Assembly (NCBI RefSeq): GCF_963576675.1
Contig: NC_088916.1
Span: 10,206,501-10,270,500 of the forward strand
Source: Euphorbia lathyris
Lineage: Eukaryota > Streptophyta > Magnoliopsida > Malpighiales > Euphorbiaceae
Length of the DNA: 64,000 nucleotides
Reading direction: 5' to 3'
Positions 42,787 through 56,834 of this stretch are shown piece by piece; the first letter of the stretch is position 1; every line of letters starts with the position of its first letter. Under the pieces are notes generated by a model. That model was given only the letters and a program-made list of their open reading frames with translations. It was not told where the DNA came from and ran no database searches. A program made the position numbers and the translations under genes.

Positions 42787-44778
42787 TCATTCCTCCATAA
42801 TCTGATCAAGATCAGTCCTAACTGGTGGAGGCTGCTCAGCGGGCACAAGTGCGATCGCCCGCTGAGCGACGTATGCCAAACGGCTAACCCACTGCACAAA
42901 ATTAAATGTTAGGAAAATAACATATGTAAAACAATAATAAATAAATAAATAAATAATAAAAAACTTACATATTCGATGTTGAAGTGAGAATGGTGGACCA
43001 GCGCATCCTGAGGGACACGAAGCAGACAAGGATGTGAATGTCGTCTATACCGCTCTATGTATCCGGCAACACAAGCACCAAGATCGGCTCCGACTGCCTA
43101 ACATCTCCTTCGATCAACGCCACGAGTAGATGAAAATCTCCGCCAAGTATCATCAACTGTCACAGATGAATGCACGAGTCTGTATGATATTGACTTCCTT
43201 GACCGGAATGCAGTATCAGGTCTAATATGCCTAGCTGGATAGTCTGAACATAATGGCGTATCAGGTCGGGCATATATGGCTCAACAATATATCTACACCG
43301 TATCCAAATGGCGTAGGACACTCATAGCTGATCGTCATCGACGACTGGACCATAAAGCAACCACATCACCTGTAAAAATATATTTAATAACATGTTAATA
43401 AGGAATGCGATTTGTTTAAGTAAATTGTTGCAAGTTATAAAAAAATTATTTTACCTCGGCTGCCGTCATACGATCTAACTATGCACGAAAGCTCACGAGT
43501 CGGGACGCCTTCCTGCCTGGAGTCCAACAGCCCTGTGACGTCGGCGTGAACCTTCTAGAGATGGGACGACCTGATCCTATCGCCACTCTTATCGTCAAAC
43601 AAGGTGGATCCTAACGTAAGCCATATCCATGCGGTCGCTCGAGTCCCGACATCCCGATGGGTTCCTGGATGGGTAAGGCGATCCACAACATCGACAAAAA
43701 CTCCTCCACCACTGTAGTAGTGCTCCAATGGTGACAATAACTCCTCATGCGTAACTCCAAACAGATCCATATACATGGCCTGCAACCGCTCAGCACTGCA
43801 TGTATCGGAGATCATTTGACAGACCACTAGAATACGGTGAATCTGCCATACGTCATGCAAAAGGATGGTAATCTCTCCCAATGGCATGTTAAATGAGTTC
43901 GTATCAAGCTGTCGCCACTCCACAAACGCAGATATCAGAGGCGCATCCAATTTTCTGAACATGGTGGATGGAAAGTGAGACAACCCCGTCCTGTCTACCA
44001 TAGCCTTCAGCTGTAAAAAATTACACATATAGAATTCCTGAATATTTTTTAGGGTTAAAAATAATAAGTAAAATAATATGTTATAAAAAATTATTCTAAC
44101 CTCCGGTGTCATACTCTGATACCATCGATTTAATGTTCTATAGTCTACTGATCTATTATAGCACGTAAGCTCTCGATGATGCCCCCAATATCCGTGAGGC
44201 AATGTGTCCTAAAAAATTAGGAATCACAGAACCATCACCGGGACTACCGTCCATTGTCCCCGAAACAATCCAACTACGATCCTCAGTAGGTTTGGACCAT
44301 TTTCTGGTCCCTAAAATAATATTAAATTAGAAATAATATTAAATTAGAAATAATATTAAATTAGAAATACTACTAAATTAGAAATAATATGAAATTAGAA
44401 ATAATATTAAATTATAGATAATACTAAATTATACCTGTACTGCAAATCGTCCACCCCAGCGATGTCTGCTCGTGCCCTGAGTCGGCTGCACATTATCATC
44501 ATCATCATCATATCCCTGCCGTCGCTGGGTCTCGGCTAGCTCCTCAAAATAATCATCCACATCATCCGCCTCCACCCCTCCCCCCCACAACTCATGCTGA
44601 TCTATCTCAGCCGCCTGCAACTGCTGCATCTCAGCCGCTCTCTACCTACGAGCTGATATATATCATCATCACGCGCTCTCGTATGACGTGGTGTAGAATC
44701 CTCATCCATATCTAGCTGTCTCACTATTGGCGGGATAGATTTTCCGGCTACACTCTCCTCTACGCGTATTAACCACAT
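42787..44778 (-). pseudogene. PMD gene, distal copy with a better first exon
   Basis: Same exon series as 3447-5422. The acidic exon (44429-44629) is open here: QLQAAEIDQHELWGGGVEAD, then a five-Asp run, ending RHRWGGRFAVQ at a GTATAA-like donor, because the C run reads CCCCTCCCCCCC (12 bases) instead of 13 C. The reading-frame slip in the core exon and the stop after the DDKSGDRIRSSHL stretch remain, so it is still a pseudogene. One amino-acid change in the core exon (Thr to Ala in DTCSxERLQ). Confidence 0.82.
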
Positions 44779-45065
44779 TATTTTATAAAATTAGAAACCG
44801 ACTACAAGTATTATTTGTCTAACTAAATATTATTTCTAACTAATACTCTTAACTCTAACCCTAATACTATTTCAAACTAATAACTCTAACATAAATTCGT
44901 AACTATTATTTCAAACTAATATTTCAAATCATATTATTTCTATATACAAAAAAATTATTCGAACTAAATATTTATAACTCTAATTTTCAGAAAAAATAAC
45001 AAAAAAATTAAAATATTATTCGAATTAAATATTTATAACTCTCAATTAAAAAAAAACAAAAATAA

Positions 45066-45211
45066 GTGTGGGGCGTATGAACATTACGCCCCTACACAGA
45101 TAGTGGCGTAATGATAATACGTCCGATCTGTGGTGGGGGCGTATGAACATCACGCCTCCACCACATATGGGGCATATTAACATTACGCCCCTACCTGTGT
45201 ACGGCGTAATG
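45066..45211. repeat. Second palindromic array, distal copy
   Basis: Matches 5710-5855 without length change. Confidence 0.75.
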
Positions 45212-45665
45212 TTCGTCTCGACATAGAAACTTGATTTTTTTCAAAATCGGTGATTTAACTATACATAACTGTAAAAAAAAAAATTCGAATAAAATTACGT
45301 ACATGAGTCCTTTCCTGCGGCCACTCATCCCCCGATCCGTGTTTTTCTTTATCAAATTAGTCCGGATTAGATTTTAGAGAGTTTTGGATTTTTTAGAGTA
45401 TTTGGGAATTTGATGAAAGAGTATTCTAGTCTTTTCCCGAGACTAAGTGTGAGAAATTATGGCTAAGAATAGTAATCCACATAATAAATGGGATAAGAAT
45501 CGAATTTGACTCTAACATTTTCGGTGGAGTGCATATGTAATCCTAATATATTAAGTTGTGAAAAATTAACGTTAATTTTTTCAAACAAGATTAATTTAAC
45601 CCTTACTTTACCAAAAATTTTAAAAACTCGTTTGAATCCATTAAACACAGACTCTTCCCCGGGAG

Positions 45666-45806
45666 CGCTGTGGCCGTGTCGGACTCGCTGGTGACACGGC
45701 AGGGACTCGGTGGGGACACGACGGTGACATAGGACTCGACAATGACACGGATGGGACTCGACAGTGACACGGTAGGGACTCTGCGGGACACGGCGGGGAC
45801 TCGGCT
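45666..45806. repeat. GC-rich minisatellite, distal copy
   Basis: Matches 6310-6450 with one base change (GACACGGTAGGG here). Confidence 0.8.
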
Positions 45807-46358
45807 AATGGTGAAAATATGTAAGAGTTTAGGTTTTTTTTTTAAATCTTTTAAAACCTATGGTTCAATTACAAAATTTGACAAAAAAAAACTAAACTAC
45901 ATCTAATTCTCACCTGTGTATCGCTATTATAAACGCTTAGGGCTTCTTTCTCTCCCTTCTTCGATTTGTTTTGCGATTTACTATTATTAGCGATTCTCCT
46001 ATGATTTCATCTCCTGCGATTTCATCTTCTTTCTTCCTCTTCTTTCTTGTCGTTGTCTTGTCTGATTTCATCCGCACCAAAATCCTTGCGATTTCATCCG
46101 TTTTTTTATATATTTTATATCTAATATATATATAATTAATTATATAAAATTTACTGTGTCTCATTGCACCCGTGTATTATATTTTCTAAAAATATCGTTT
46201 TCCGTGTCAGCACCTGTGTCCATATCCGTATCCGCATCCGTGTCCCCATATGTTTGAATGATATTTAACTGTGTCATGAGACCTTACAAACATGTATTTC
46301 ATATGTTAGAATTAATCTACCTTTTAATAAGTTAGGGTAAATTTGAACTTATTTTTAA

Positions 46359-47040
46359 GGCCTAATGCTTCTCCAGCCCCCTTAATTTGTCTAAATTGGT
46401 CATTTTACCCCCTCAATTCAACGAATGTCCTATTTACCCCATTAACTCCATAAAAGTGGTATTTCTCACCCACTCAACTTGTCCATTTATCCTCCCAACT
46501 CATAGAATGTTCTATTTACCCCCTTAACTCCATAAAAGTGGTATTTTTCACCCGTTACAATCCATTATCGAAGCCTAAATTGATAACTTTTTTTAAACGT
46601 TAAACCTATATTTATGATATTTTGTAAGTGGAACCTAAATTGATACTTCTCCAAAAATCATAGGCTTATTTTGGTACATTATCCCTACATATAATGTATT
46701 TAACTTGTTTATATTAATGTTCTTGTTATTTGTATTTTTTATTCGTTCTTTCTCTTTTTAACTTTTTTGACTACTATAAAGGGATAAGAAATACCATTTT
46801 TATGGAGTTAAGATGGTAAATAGGATCATAAGTGGTGAGAAATACCACTTTTATGGAGTTAAAGGCGGTAAATAGGATATTCGATGAGTTGAGAAGGGGT
46901 AAAATGACAAATTTGAACAAATTAAGAGGGTGAGAAATACCAATTTTATAGAGTTAAGGGGTAAATAGGACATTCGATGAGTTGAAGGGGTAAAATGACC
47001 AATTTGGACAGGTTAAGGGGGTTGGAGAAGCATTAAGCCT
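46359..47040. mobile_element. hAT-like long-TIR MITE, full length (682 bp)
   Basis: Flanked by ATTTTTAA on both sides (46351-46358 and 47041-47048). The left end GGCCTAATGCTTCTCCAGCC and the reversed right end AGGCTTAATGCTTCTCCAAC begin inverted arms of over 100 bp (CATTTTACCCC, GAATGTCCTATTTACCCC, GTGGTATTTCTCACC). A further internal direct copy of the arm motif sits next to the left end (46501 onward). This copy shows the real structure of the shortened element at 7004-7552. Confidence 0.88.
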
Positions 47041-47344
47041 ATTTTTAATAAATAGATTTTAAAAATTAAAAAAATTCAAAAGTTGATAAGTTTGACAGAT
47101 CAAGCTGAGATGTGACTCTACCAAATTACCAATTGAAGACATGACAAAATTTGAATACACCTATATTTTGGTTCTTACGTACAGAAAGAAAAGAAATTGC
47201 AGTAAACAATGAAGCAGCAGTTTATATTTCATCGGTGTTAGACATTGATATCTCAAGATGGAATTGATGGGATGCTATTGCCTTTAGGATTACAAACTGC
47301 ATTCATAAATCAGCGTCGGGTCTATCCTTCCCGAGTAGTAGAAG

Positions 47345-47567
47345 GGGCTAGAGATCATCTAGAGTTGAAATCCTCTAGAGTTGGTGGAGTTATATGCATC
47401 TCAACCATCAATTACAAAATGAATGGATGAGATTTGATTGATCAATAAATGACTAATTAAATATTAAAATTTATCAATTAAATCTCATCCATTAATGTTG
47501 CAATTAATGGTTGAGATTACAACTCCACCAACTCTAGAGGATTTTCAACTCCAGAGGATCCCTACCC
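47345..47567. mobile_element. hAT-like 223-bp MITE, distal copy
   Basis: AGTAGAAG flanks at 47337-47344 and 47568-47575; same as 7857-8079. Confidence 0.88.
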
Positions 47568-47784
47568 AGTAGAAGGACCATCAACCGATAGTCATGAACC
47601 CATACAAATGATTTTCATTTTGTAGATAGAGGTACCTGTTATTTACTTTATTTTTTTTTTGTCACTTTTGAAGCAAAGTTTGCCTGTAATTTTCATAGAA
47701 ATGTTAGGGCTAAATTTGTACCATTTTGTAAGTTAACGTTATTATTCCTAAAAAAAATCTAGTTGACTTGATTAACTTTTGTAG

Positions 47785-48258
47785 GTAGAGAAGGGCCAAA
47801 CAAATGAAACGCATGAGCATAGTTTCATCGACTTGCCTAGTCTTGTTTCTGTGATTCATCTGATTTTCCAATCTATTAGTTACAAAGGTATGTGTAAATC
47901 CTTGATGACTCCAAACCATTAATAATATTTGATTATATCGTTATTGAAGTTATTAACTTTTGCAGCTGAGGTAGAGGAGCATATGGAGATGCTTGAAAAG
48001 CTTGTGCCATAGTGGATTTTCAAGAAGCTTGTACTTACTGGAGCTACTTTATAGAGGTGAGTCTATCATACAACTGTCACAAAATCATGCTTAGGCTCCA
48101 CTGATTTATAAATGTCAGACTTGAACTATGTAGATCTAGAAAATTTTGAATGATTTTTGACTGTTGATTGATTGTGTGCAGCATCAACAAAATGCCAGAC
48201 TTGAACTATGTACGATATAAGGTTGCTGCATATAAAAATACATACTCAAAGGTGCAAT
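47785..48258 (+). pseudogene. CDT1: CDT1 relic U1, distal copy
   Basis: Same three exon pieces and same stop in place of the PEW Glu as 8297-8770. A few substitutions, including GGAGATACT to GGAGCTACT in the second exon (Asp to Ala in the GDTL stretch). Confidence 0.8.
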
Positions 48259-48273
48259 CAAATTTAGGATGTT

Positions 48274-49152
48274 GTTTATGTGGGATCGCTGAAGGTTGAT
48301 GTAGATATAAGTGAACAGGAAGAAGTTTCCTAGAGGCTGCTGGGAGAATTCAACTGCTTTCCCATATTTCTTCCTCCTGATGTTTACAAAGTTTTATCAT
48401 GGTTTTTGTAAGCATCATTTACGGCCTCTTTTTCATTATATGGTGCCTATGTGCCCCACTTTCTGTCTTGTTGCAGCCCAATGTTGGGCCTACACACTAT
48501 GAATCAAAACATGGTCATATTGTCGTTGAATATTTTGGTTGCACAATGTACATCAAAAGTTTGCCTGTACAAGTACATAGACATTGTTGGAGTGGATATG
48601 CATGGAATCATCCATCTTATTCTATCAAGCTCAAAGAAAAACAAAAGAAGTTTGATGGGAAAAAGCTTATTGTTGGAGTTGATGACATAGACATTTTCAA
48701 CGGCATTGGTCTAAGTTGTTGGCTATGGAACAACTTTTGCGGCAGAAGCCACAGTAGGCTATCAGTTGTGTATGGGTTTTCTTATTTATATCGGTCCTTG
48801 AGTATTACGGTGACCAATTAATAGGCAGGGAGTCACTAAAGGGCTTGCAGCAGAGAATATAATTTCTGCAATAATCAGTGATAAAAAATCCCCAATTTTT
48901 GTGACCTACATTGGGGAAGACAGATTGGATGAAGACATGTTCGAAAGCATATCGAAAACAGCTTTGAGTTTGTTATATTCTTCAGCTCCTTAGATCTTTG
49001 TATGCAGTGTTGGAGAAAAACCAAGCAATGCTAGGTACTATCTAGATGATAATGCTGATGTACTGTCATTGCTTCAAAGTTTGGCAACTCCTTCAAGTTC
49101 GAAACCAAGGTGCAACATACAAGAGCATGTGTCTTTCCATATTGGCGTTTAA
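48274..49152 (+). pseudogene. TPS: TPS relic U1, distal copy
   Basis: Same disablements as 8786-9664. One visible amino-acid difference (SFVYG to SVVYG). The 257-bp tandem duplication of the last exon follows at 48954-49467. Confidence 0.85.
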
Positions 49153-49467
49153 AAAGATATAAACTATTGCCTTTTAGTTGCATAAATACAAGGTAAAGAA
49201 AGTAATCCTAGAAAACAGCTTTGAGTTTGTTATATTCTTCAGCTCCTTAGATCTTTATATGCAGTGTTGGAGAAAAACCAAGCAATGCTAGGTACTATCT
49301 AGATGATAATGCTGATGTACTGTCATTGCTTCAAAGTTTGGCAACTCCTTCAAGTTCGAAACCAAGGTGCAACATACAAGAGCATGTGTCTTCCATATTG
49401 GCATTTAAAAAGATATAAACTGCTGCCTTTTAGTTGCATAAATACAAGGTAAAGAGAGTAAACAGTC
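48954..49467. repeat. 257-bp tandem duplication, distal copy
   Basis: Same two units as 9466-9979. Confidence 0.93.
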
Positions 49468-50873
49468 CGGGTAGAAGAATGATGATGTTTATCAATTATG
49501 ATTGGAGAGTCGAGTCGAGGAGAGGTCGATAGGGTATGAAGGTTTTCGTCCGGGTATATCAAATTTATTTTGGTATTTGACTTAATTTAGAAAATGAATG
49601 TGTTGTAGTCATAGGAACAAGCTTTCACCCAGTTATGTTGAATTGCCAATTCCAAATGATCATTATATGCTTCCCTAAATGTTTATGTAGATTGGGTTGT
49701 CTGGCTAAAGAAACCTTGTACACTAAATTTTTTAATGAAAGGAGTTTATTGAAATATTGCTAGTTGTTATGGGGACTGAATTGTATTTATCATTATTTTA
49801 TGTTGATGGGTAGAATGTTCTGATCCCAACAGGCATATGTGAAGAGGTTGTGAAGAATGCCCCATACTTTTAGAAGCATATGAAGTTGCGGTATTGATAT
49901 AACAATGTTCTCTAAAAGAATTTATTGGCCTAGATGAGAATTGAAACCAACAAAAACTGATTGAACAGTTTCGAGAAGATGAAAACATCCTTTTCCCCAT
50001 TGTTGTGATAGAACATATTTTATAGTAGAAAGCATGACTTTGATACATAATTTTTGTTATTATGATTGTTCGTTTATCACGCATAATTTTCTACATACTA
50101 TAGCATTCGCAAACTCATTCATAATTCGCAACTAATAATATCACTATGTTTAGTTTGTTTGGGTTGGTGCATTTCTAGTCGTTGAGAACCACCCTTTATA
50201 AGGGTGGTTTTGCCTCTGCCCATACCCATCTTCATTTGTGGAGTATCTCAACAAATAAAGGGTTGTAGTAACAAAACAAACTAAAATGACATCCCTATAT
50301 TTCGTAATCTATGTAGGAAAAGCTTCAGCTTGCTTTTCTGACTACAAAAGTGACATTAATTTACAATAATCAATTTCATTTAGAGGAGTGTTTCTAAATT
50401 ATTGCACATAAATTTCGATTTCAGATTCATTCCAACTGACACAGCAATTATGTTTTTCTTTTTAGTAAAATTGCATAAAAGACTTCTCAAATTTGAGCAT
50501 TCAGGCACATAAATCTCTTTAGACTATGCGTTAACATAACATTTCTAGTGCCACTAGACATAAATCTCTTTAGACTATGCGTTAACATAAAATTTTTGAA
50601 ATTTTAGAAAAAACTGGTTTGACCGGTATTTAACTGTCACTTCAGACCTTCCAAATATCAATTATGTTTAAGATATTTAATATATTACTAATAAAGTTAT
50701 AAAAATTCTGTTAAAAATACTAAAAACTAAATCTGCTATAAATAAGTTAATCATAATTTTTTTTATCGAACTATATTTTATTGTGTTATTAATATAGTTA
50801 TAAAAATCAATAAAAAATGTACGAAACTGCTTCAATTTATTGGCAAACTGGTTTGGAAAGTCTGATATGACAA

Positions 50874-51317
50874 CGCAGCCCCTGAACTTGTCACTTTTAG
50901 TTATTTTGCCTCCTGAACTTAAGGGACGACCTATTTTTCCCCTCAACTATTTAGAAGTGGTATTAGTAACCCCTTATTTTCATTATAACTGAAACAAAAT
51001 GAAGTTCTAACATTAGTAAAAGTGTTCATGGAAATATTAGAACCAGTATGCATATGTAAACTTATTTGCAGCCTGTTTTACTAGTGTACAACCCTATATG
51101 CAATTTCTACAAGAAAACTTGTGTATATTAGCCTCATTTGCACCTTGTTTTAGTAGTGCACAACTCTTTTTATTATGACCTCACTGCTTGCAATTGTTTC
51201 CGTTATAATGAAAACAGGTGATTGTTAATACCAATTTTAAATAGTTGAAGGGGCAAATGGATCGTCTAGTAAGTTCACGGGCAAAATGACTAAAAGTGAC
51301 AAGTTCAGGGGGCTGCG
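50874..51317. mobile_element. Long-TIR MITE, distal copy
   Basis: Same inverted ends and length as 11386-11829. Confidence 0.75.
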
Positions 51318-51902
51318 TATGGTTTAGAAACGCCAGGGTTAAATTTACACTATTTCACAAGTTAGGTCTAAATTTGTATTTCGGTTGAAACATTAGAGTT
51401 AAATTTAGTCCTTATCCGATTTATAAATTTTAGCCCAATCGAGCGAGTCGCTTGGTTTTTGTCTTTTTACATTCTAATGGTTAGCTACTATTGACAAATT
51501 ACAAATTGGTCCTTTTATAAGACAATTAGAGTTGCTCGGAATAAGGTGAAATTGGTTCTAAAGGTTCTATAGAAAGTGTACTTAGTGTAATTAATAAATG
51601 GGATAAGAATCGAATTGGAATCTAACATTTTCGGTGGAGTGCATATTTAGTCCTAACATATGAAGCAGTGAAAATTTAACCCTAATTTTTTTAGGAAGAT
51701 TAATTTTGGCGTTATGCTACCAAAAATTTGAAAAAGCTGGTTTGAATATTGTTGAAGGGTGCCATTGGACCTTACAAAACATCAATTTTGTATGTTGGGA
51801 CTAAATTTACATTTTAATACGTTAGGTTAAACTTGAACTTATCTTTAATAAATAGATTTTAAAAATTAAAGAAATAAAAAAAAAATCAAAAGTTGATAAG
51901 AT

Positions 51903-52528
51903 TGACAGATCAAGATGAGGTGTAAATATACTAAATTACCAATTGAAGACCTGACACAATATGAATACACCTGCATAAGCAGCCCTTTTTGGTTCTTAGT
52001 AAGAACTTCTTACCTACAAAAGGAAAAGAAGGTGCAGTAACACATTTTGAGGGGTGGATTTCTCCCTCCTGCGACCTACCCCTCCTTCTGGCCGGAAACA
52101 ATGAAGCAACTGTGTATATGTCATTAGTGTTGGACATTGATATCTCAAGATGGAATTGGTGGGATCGCATTTATGTTTAAAAACTGCATTCATAAATCAG
52201 CATCTCGTCTATCCTTCTTAAGTGGTAGAAGGACCATCAATGGTAGTCATGAACCCATACAAAATTTGGATGTTATTTATGTGGGATCCTTGAAGGTTGA
52301 TCCAGAGTAAAAGTGAATAGATAGAACTTTCCCAGAGGCTGCTGGGAGAATTCAACTGCTTACCCATATTTCTTCCTCCTGATGCTTACAAGGTTTTATC
52401 ATGGTTTATGTAAGCATTATTTATGGCCTCCTTTTCATTATATGCTGCCTAGCTGCCCTGATTTTAGTGTGCCCCATTTTTTGTTGTGTTGCAGCCGAAT
52501 GTACACTATGAATCAAAACGTGGTCATA
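51903..52528 (+). pseudogene. TPS: Unit U2 (head fused to TPS), distal copy
   Basis: Same direct head-to-TPS junction and same interruption by the Copia LTR as 12415-13040. Confidence 0.72.
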
Positions 52529-52531
52529 TTT

Positions 52532-52829
52532 ATTAGAGTATATTATTTACATTTATCTGTATATTCAACACACAGCTAAATTCCTTATTTATAGCCTAGA
52601 ATATAGGATCAGTCTTTGACTAAAATGTAATCACATACTCTGTATATATTTGATTTACACGTGAATAACAATCACTGAGCAATCCATATTGTTACGTGGT
52701 ATCAGAGATTTTGGACCGGTGTAACGGCTCTCTTCTTAAGTGGCCCTCGCCGGCCCTTCTTTCCTCGGGTATTGGTATTGGCTTTTGGACTTGAAAATGG
52801 GTTCAGAATTGGGTTCTTTTCCTTTTCCA
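52532..52829. mobile_element. Copia LTR stub, distal copy with original LTR end
   Basis: The primer-binding site TGGTATCAGAG is at 52697-52707. The LTR end reads CACTGAGCAATCCATATTGTTA, which looks like a normal LTR terminus. The proximal copy has a repeated upstream stretch in its place. Confidence 0.75.
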
Positions 52830-53267
52830 ATTCACGATCAAGCTGAGGTGTGACTCTACATAAACAACTCATTTGGTTCTTACCTACAGAAAGAAAAGGT
52901 TTAGAGGTGTGGGTTTCTCGGTTGTGCAAAGACCAACCCCTCCATCTCGCAGGAAAAAATGAAGCAGCAGTTTATATCTCAAGATGGGATGCAATTGCGT
53001 TTAGGTTTACAAACTGCATTTATAAATCAGCATCTCCTCTATCCTTCCCAAGTAGTAGAAGGACCATCAACCGATAGTCATGAACCCATACAAATGATTT
53101 TCATTTTGTTGACAGAAGTACCTTTTATTTACTTAATTTTTTTATCACTTTTGAAGCAAAGTTTGTGTGCAATTTTCATGGAAATGTTAGGGCTAAATTT
53201 GTATCATTTTGTATGTTAATTTTATTATCCCTAAAAAAAATCTAGTTGACTTGATTAACTTTTGTAG

Positions 53268-53724
53268 GTAGAGAAGAGCCAAACAAATGAAAAGCATGAG
53301 CATAGTTTCATCGACTTGCCTAGTCTTGTTTCTGTGATTCATCTGATTTTCCAATCTATTAGTTACAAAGGTACCTGTAAATCTTTGATGACTCCAAACC
53401 ATTAATAATATTTGATTATATCATTGTTGAAGTTATTAACTTTTGCAGCTGAGGTAGAGGAGCATATGGAGATGCTTGAAAAGCTTGTGCCAAGTGGATT
53501 TTTAAGAAGCTTGTACTCAGTGGAGATACTTTATACAGGTATGTCTATCATATTACTGTCTCAAAATCATGCTTAGGCTCCCCTGATTTATAAATGTCAG
53601 ACTTCAACTATGTACGATCTAGAAAATTTTGAATGAGTTTTGACTGTTGATTGGTTGTGTGCAGCATCAACAAAATGTCAGACTTGAACTATGTACGATC
53701 TAAGGTTGCTGCATATAAAAATAC
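53268..53724 (+). pseudogene. CDT1: CDT1 relic U3, distal copy
   Basis: Same exons and same 2-bp loss after LVP as 13784-14240. Confidence 0.82.
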
Positions 53725-53756
53725 ATACTCAAAGCTGCAATCAAATTTAGGATGTT

Positions 53757-54329
53757 GTTTATGTGGGATCGCTGAAGGTTGATGTAGATATAAGTGAATA
53801 GGAAGAAGTTTCCTAGAGGCTGCTGGGAGAATTCAACTGGTTTCCCATATTTCTTCCTCCTGATGTTTACAAAGTTTTATCATGGTTTTTGTAAGCATTA
53901 TTTATGGCCTCTTTTTCATTATATGCTGCCTATGTGCCCCACTTTCTGTCTTGTTTCAGCCCAATGTTGGGCCTACACTATGAATCAAAACGTGGTCATA
54001 TTGTCCTTGAATATTTTGCTTGCACAATATACATCAAAAGTTTGCCTGTACGAGTACATATAGGTAGGTTTGGATCTGCATTCAATCATCCATCTTCTTG
54101 TATCAAGCTCAAAGAAATACAAAAAAGTTTGATGGGAAAAAGCTTATTGTTGGAGTTGATGACATAGACATTCTTAACGGCATTGGTCTAAGTTGTTGGC
54201 TATGGAACAGCTTTTGCAGCAGAAGCCACAGTAGGCTATCAGTTGTGTATGGGTTTTCTTTTTACTATCGGTCCTTAAGTATTACAGTGACCAATTAATA
54301 GGCAGGGAGTCACTAAAGGTGCAACACTG
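53757..54329 (+). pseudogene. TPS: TPS relic U3, distal copy
   Basis: Same structure as 14273-14845 with a few substitutions: FACTIYIKSLPVRVH here against FGCTIYIKSSPVRVH. Confidence 0.83.
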
Positions 54330-55932
54330 AAGAGCAAGTGTGACATTGACCTTTAAAAAGTATAAACGGTTGCCTTTTAGTCAACATAAATACAGGGTAA
54401 AAAAAGTGAACTTTCCAGATAGAAGAATGACGATATTTATCGATTATGATGTTTATTTTGGTAATTAAGTTAATTTATAAAGATGATGAAAGACATTGAT
54501 TGGTAGTGTGAATCTAGAAATGGTTTTTTAGAAAATGAATATGTTATAGTCATCATATGCACAAGCTTTCACCCAGTTATGTTCAATTTCCAATACCAAA
54601 TGTTCATTGCTTTTGTGTTGCGAAAATTATGAACATTGGAACAGTCTTGTGAATTATATGCTTCTCAAGATGTTTGTTTCTGTAAAGAGGAAATTTGTTT
54701 ATTGCAATGTTGCTAGTAGTCACTTGGCCACATTGGAATAGAAAAGGATAGGATTGTCAGATTCTTCTTGTTTCATAATCAGATTATTTTATGTTAATGT
54801 GTGACTTTGAAGGCAGTGACGTGAAGTTACGGGAAAGAGTGATTAAAGAGTTGTGGAGAATGCAACATTACCAAAAGCATCTGTTGTCCTAGATGGGAAT
54901 TTAAACCAACAAGAACGAAGCAACGAGAAAGAGTGATTAAATAGTTTTCTTTAGATGAAAACTTCCATCCCCATTGTTGTGCTAGAATATTTTTTAGTTG
55001 GAAGCATGAATTTGATCATATGATCAGGAGGTTTTATTCACGTCTTTCAATGCTCAAAGAGTTGGGATAAACCTGACACCAGCCTCTAATCTTTTTTTTT
55101 TTAATTAAAAGGATGGACCAGAGAGTTAGTAACCGCCAGACATCCCAACTAGGTTGGCATCCCTGGCAATACACCGAAACTCAAGCCCAAAGTATAATTA
55201 ATCTTTTTGTTAATTCAAAAGAATTATTGCCAAATAAATTGGAACATGACTAATTTTTTCCTTATGGTTGTTCTTTTATCAAACATAATTTTCTACTACA
55301 TATTATATATAACATTAAGGAGCTCATTTATAATTTGCAACTAATAACATCACTGGTTTTAATTTGTGTGGATTGGTGGATTTTGGGCTATTCATAATCA
55401 CCCTTTATAGGGGTGGTTTTGCCTCTGGCCTTAACCCATCTTCATTTGCGGAGTACCCCAACAAATGAGGGTCTTATTAAATTATTTATTGTCCCAGCCA
55501 AGGCCAAAACGTGGTTTCTTTAAACATTATAAACTCATAACATCCTTACTTACTCATTAGAGCTAGATGTTACATTAAAATAACATTTTTTGCTTTAAAA
55601 TAAGTTGTTGCCTTAAATTTCGTTCCATCATATTTTACAACAACAGTTTCGTTGCTGAAAAAAATATTAACATTTTAATTAATAAAAAATTAAAAGATAA
55701 ATCTTAAGAACATCTCCAACTGTCTCTTAGTTGGATTCTTAAATTAAAATTTGAGGAGGTCACTTAAAAATCATTTAGAGGAGCTCTTAATCTCTACGCT
55801 TAGAGAGGCTCCGAATCTCTACTCTCACTATTTGTAAATATAAACATTTTAATTAAAGGCTGGTTATCGAGGAGGAGCCGAAGACCGACATCCCACCAAA
55901 GCTGGCACCCCCGACCTCAATCTTTTTCTACG

Positions 55933-56834
55933 CTTAGACCCCGTTTGTTTGGAGAAAAATATTGTATTATGGAATATATTATGCAAGAAAAATATTGTGC
56001 AGTAAAATAAAATATTTTTCTGTGTTTGACAACAACACTGTAAAATATTTTATGGTGTTTGGCTACAACAGTGGAAAATATTTTCCAACTACTAATAACA
56101 TGAAAAAACACACAAAAAATATGTGAAATTTTGTTAAAAACACAAAAAGTGGAAAAATGCGTAAATCACTAAAAGTAAAAAAATATATTAAAAACATGGA
56201 AAAAAGTGGAAAACCACGAAAATGTAAAAAAAAATTAAATGTTAAAAACATGAAAAACGTTTTTTTACATTTTTTGTACGTTTTCTCTTGTTATTAACGT
56301 TATTGTGTTTTTTTGCATTTTTTCTTCATTTTTTCATGTTTTCACGTTTAGTTTTTTGGTTTTTCGGTTTTTCCCTTTTTCACGTTTTTTTTTTCGTTTT
56401 TTTTATTTTTCACATTTTGTTACTTTTTCGTGTTATTTATGTTTTCATGTTTTTCATATTTTTCACGTTTTTGTGTTTTTTACGTTTTCGTGTTTTGTTT
56501 GGATTTTTCGTCTTATCGCGTTTTTCACTTATAGTCACATTTTTGTGTTTTAGCATTTTTCTCGTTTTCTTGTTTTTTTTTTGTATTTTTCACGTTTTTG
56601 TATAATTCGTGTTTTCTCACTTTTTCGCGTTGTTCATGTTTTGTGCCTTTTCAAGTGTTTGCTTTTTTTTGCGTTTTTTTGTTTCTCACGTTTGTTCACA
56701 TTTTCATGTTTTTTGCGTGATTTTTTTTCCATATTCTCGTGTTTGTAACGTTTTCACGTTATTCATGTTTTTTCGTGTTTCATATTTTTTTATTTTTACA
56801 TTTTTTAACGTTTTTCCATTTTTTCTCTTTTCTC
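55933..56834. repeat. A-rich/T-rich fold-back minisatellite, distal copy
   Basis: Same layout as 16450-17350; one T run is a base longer near 56573. Confidence 0.8.

Larger units (their letters stand above)
42349..45481. mobile_element. PMD-carrying Mutator-like element, distal copy
   Basis: Same ends as 3009-6125, with the imperfect TAATAAAKG flanks kept. It is 16 bp longer: one more 17-bp minisatellite unit and one base fewer in the C run. Confidence 0.72.
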
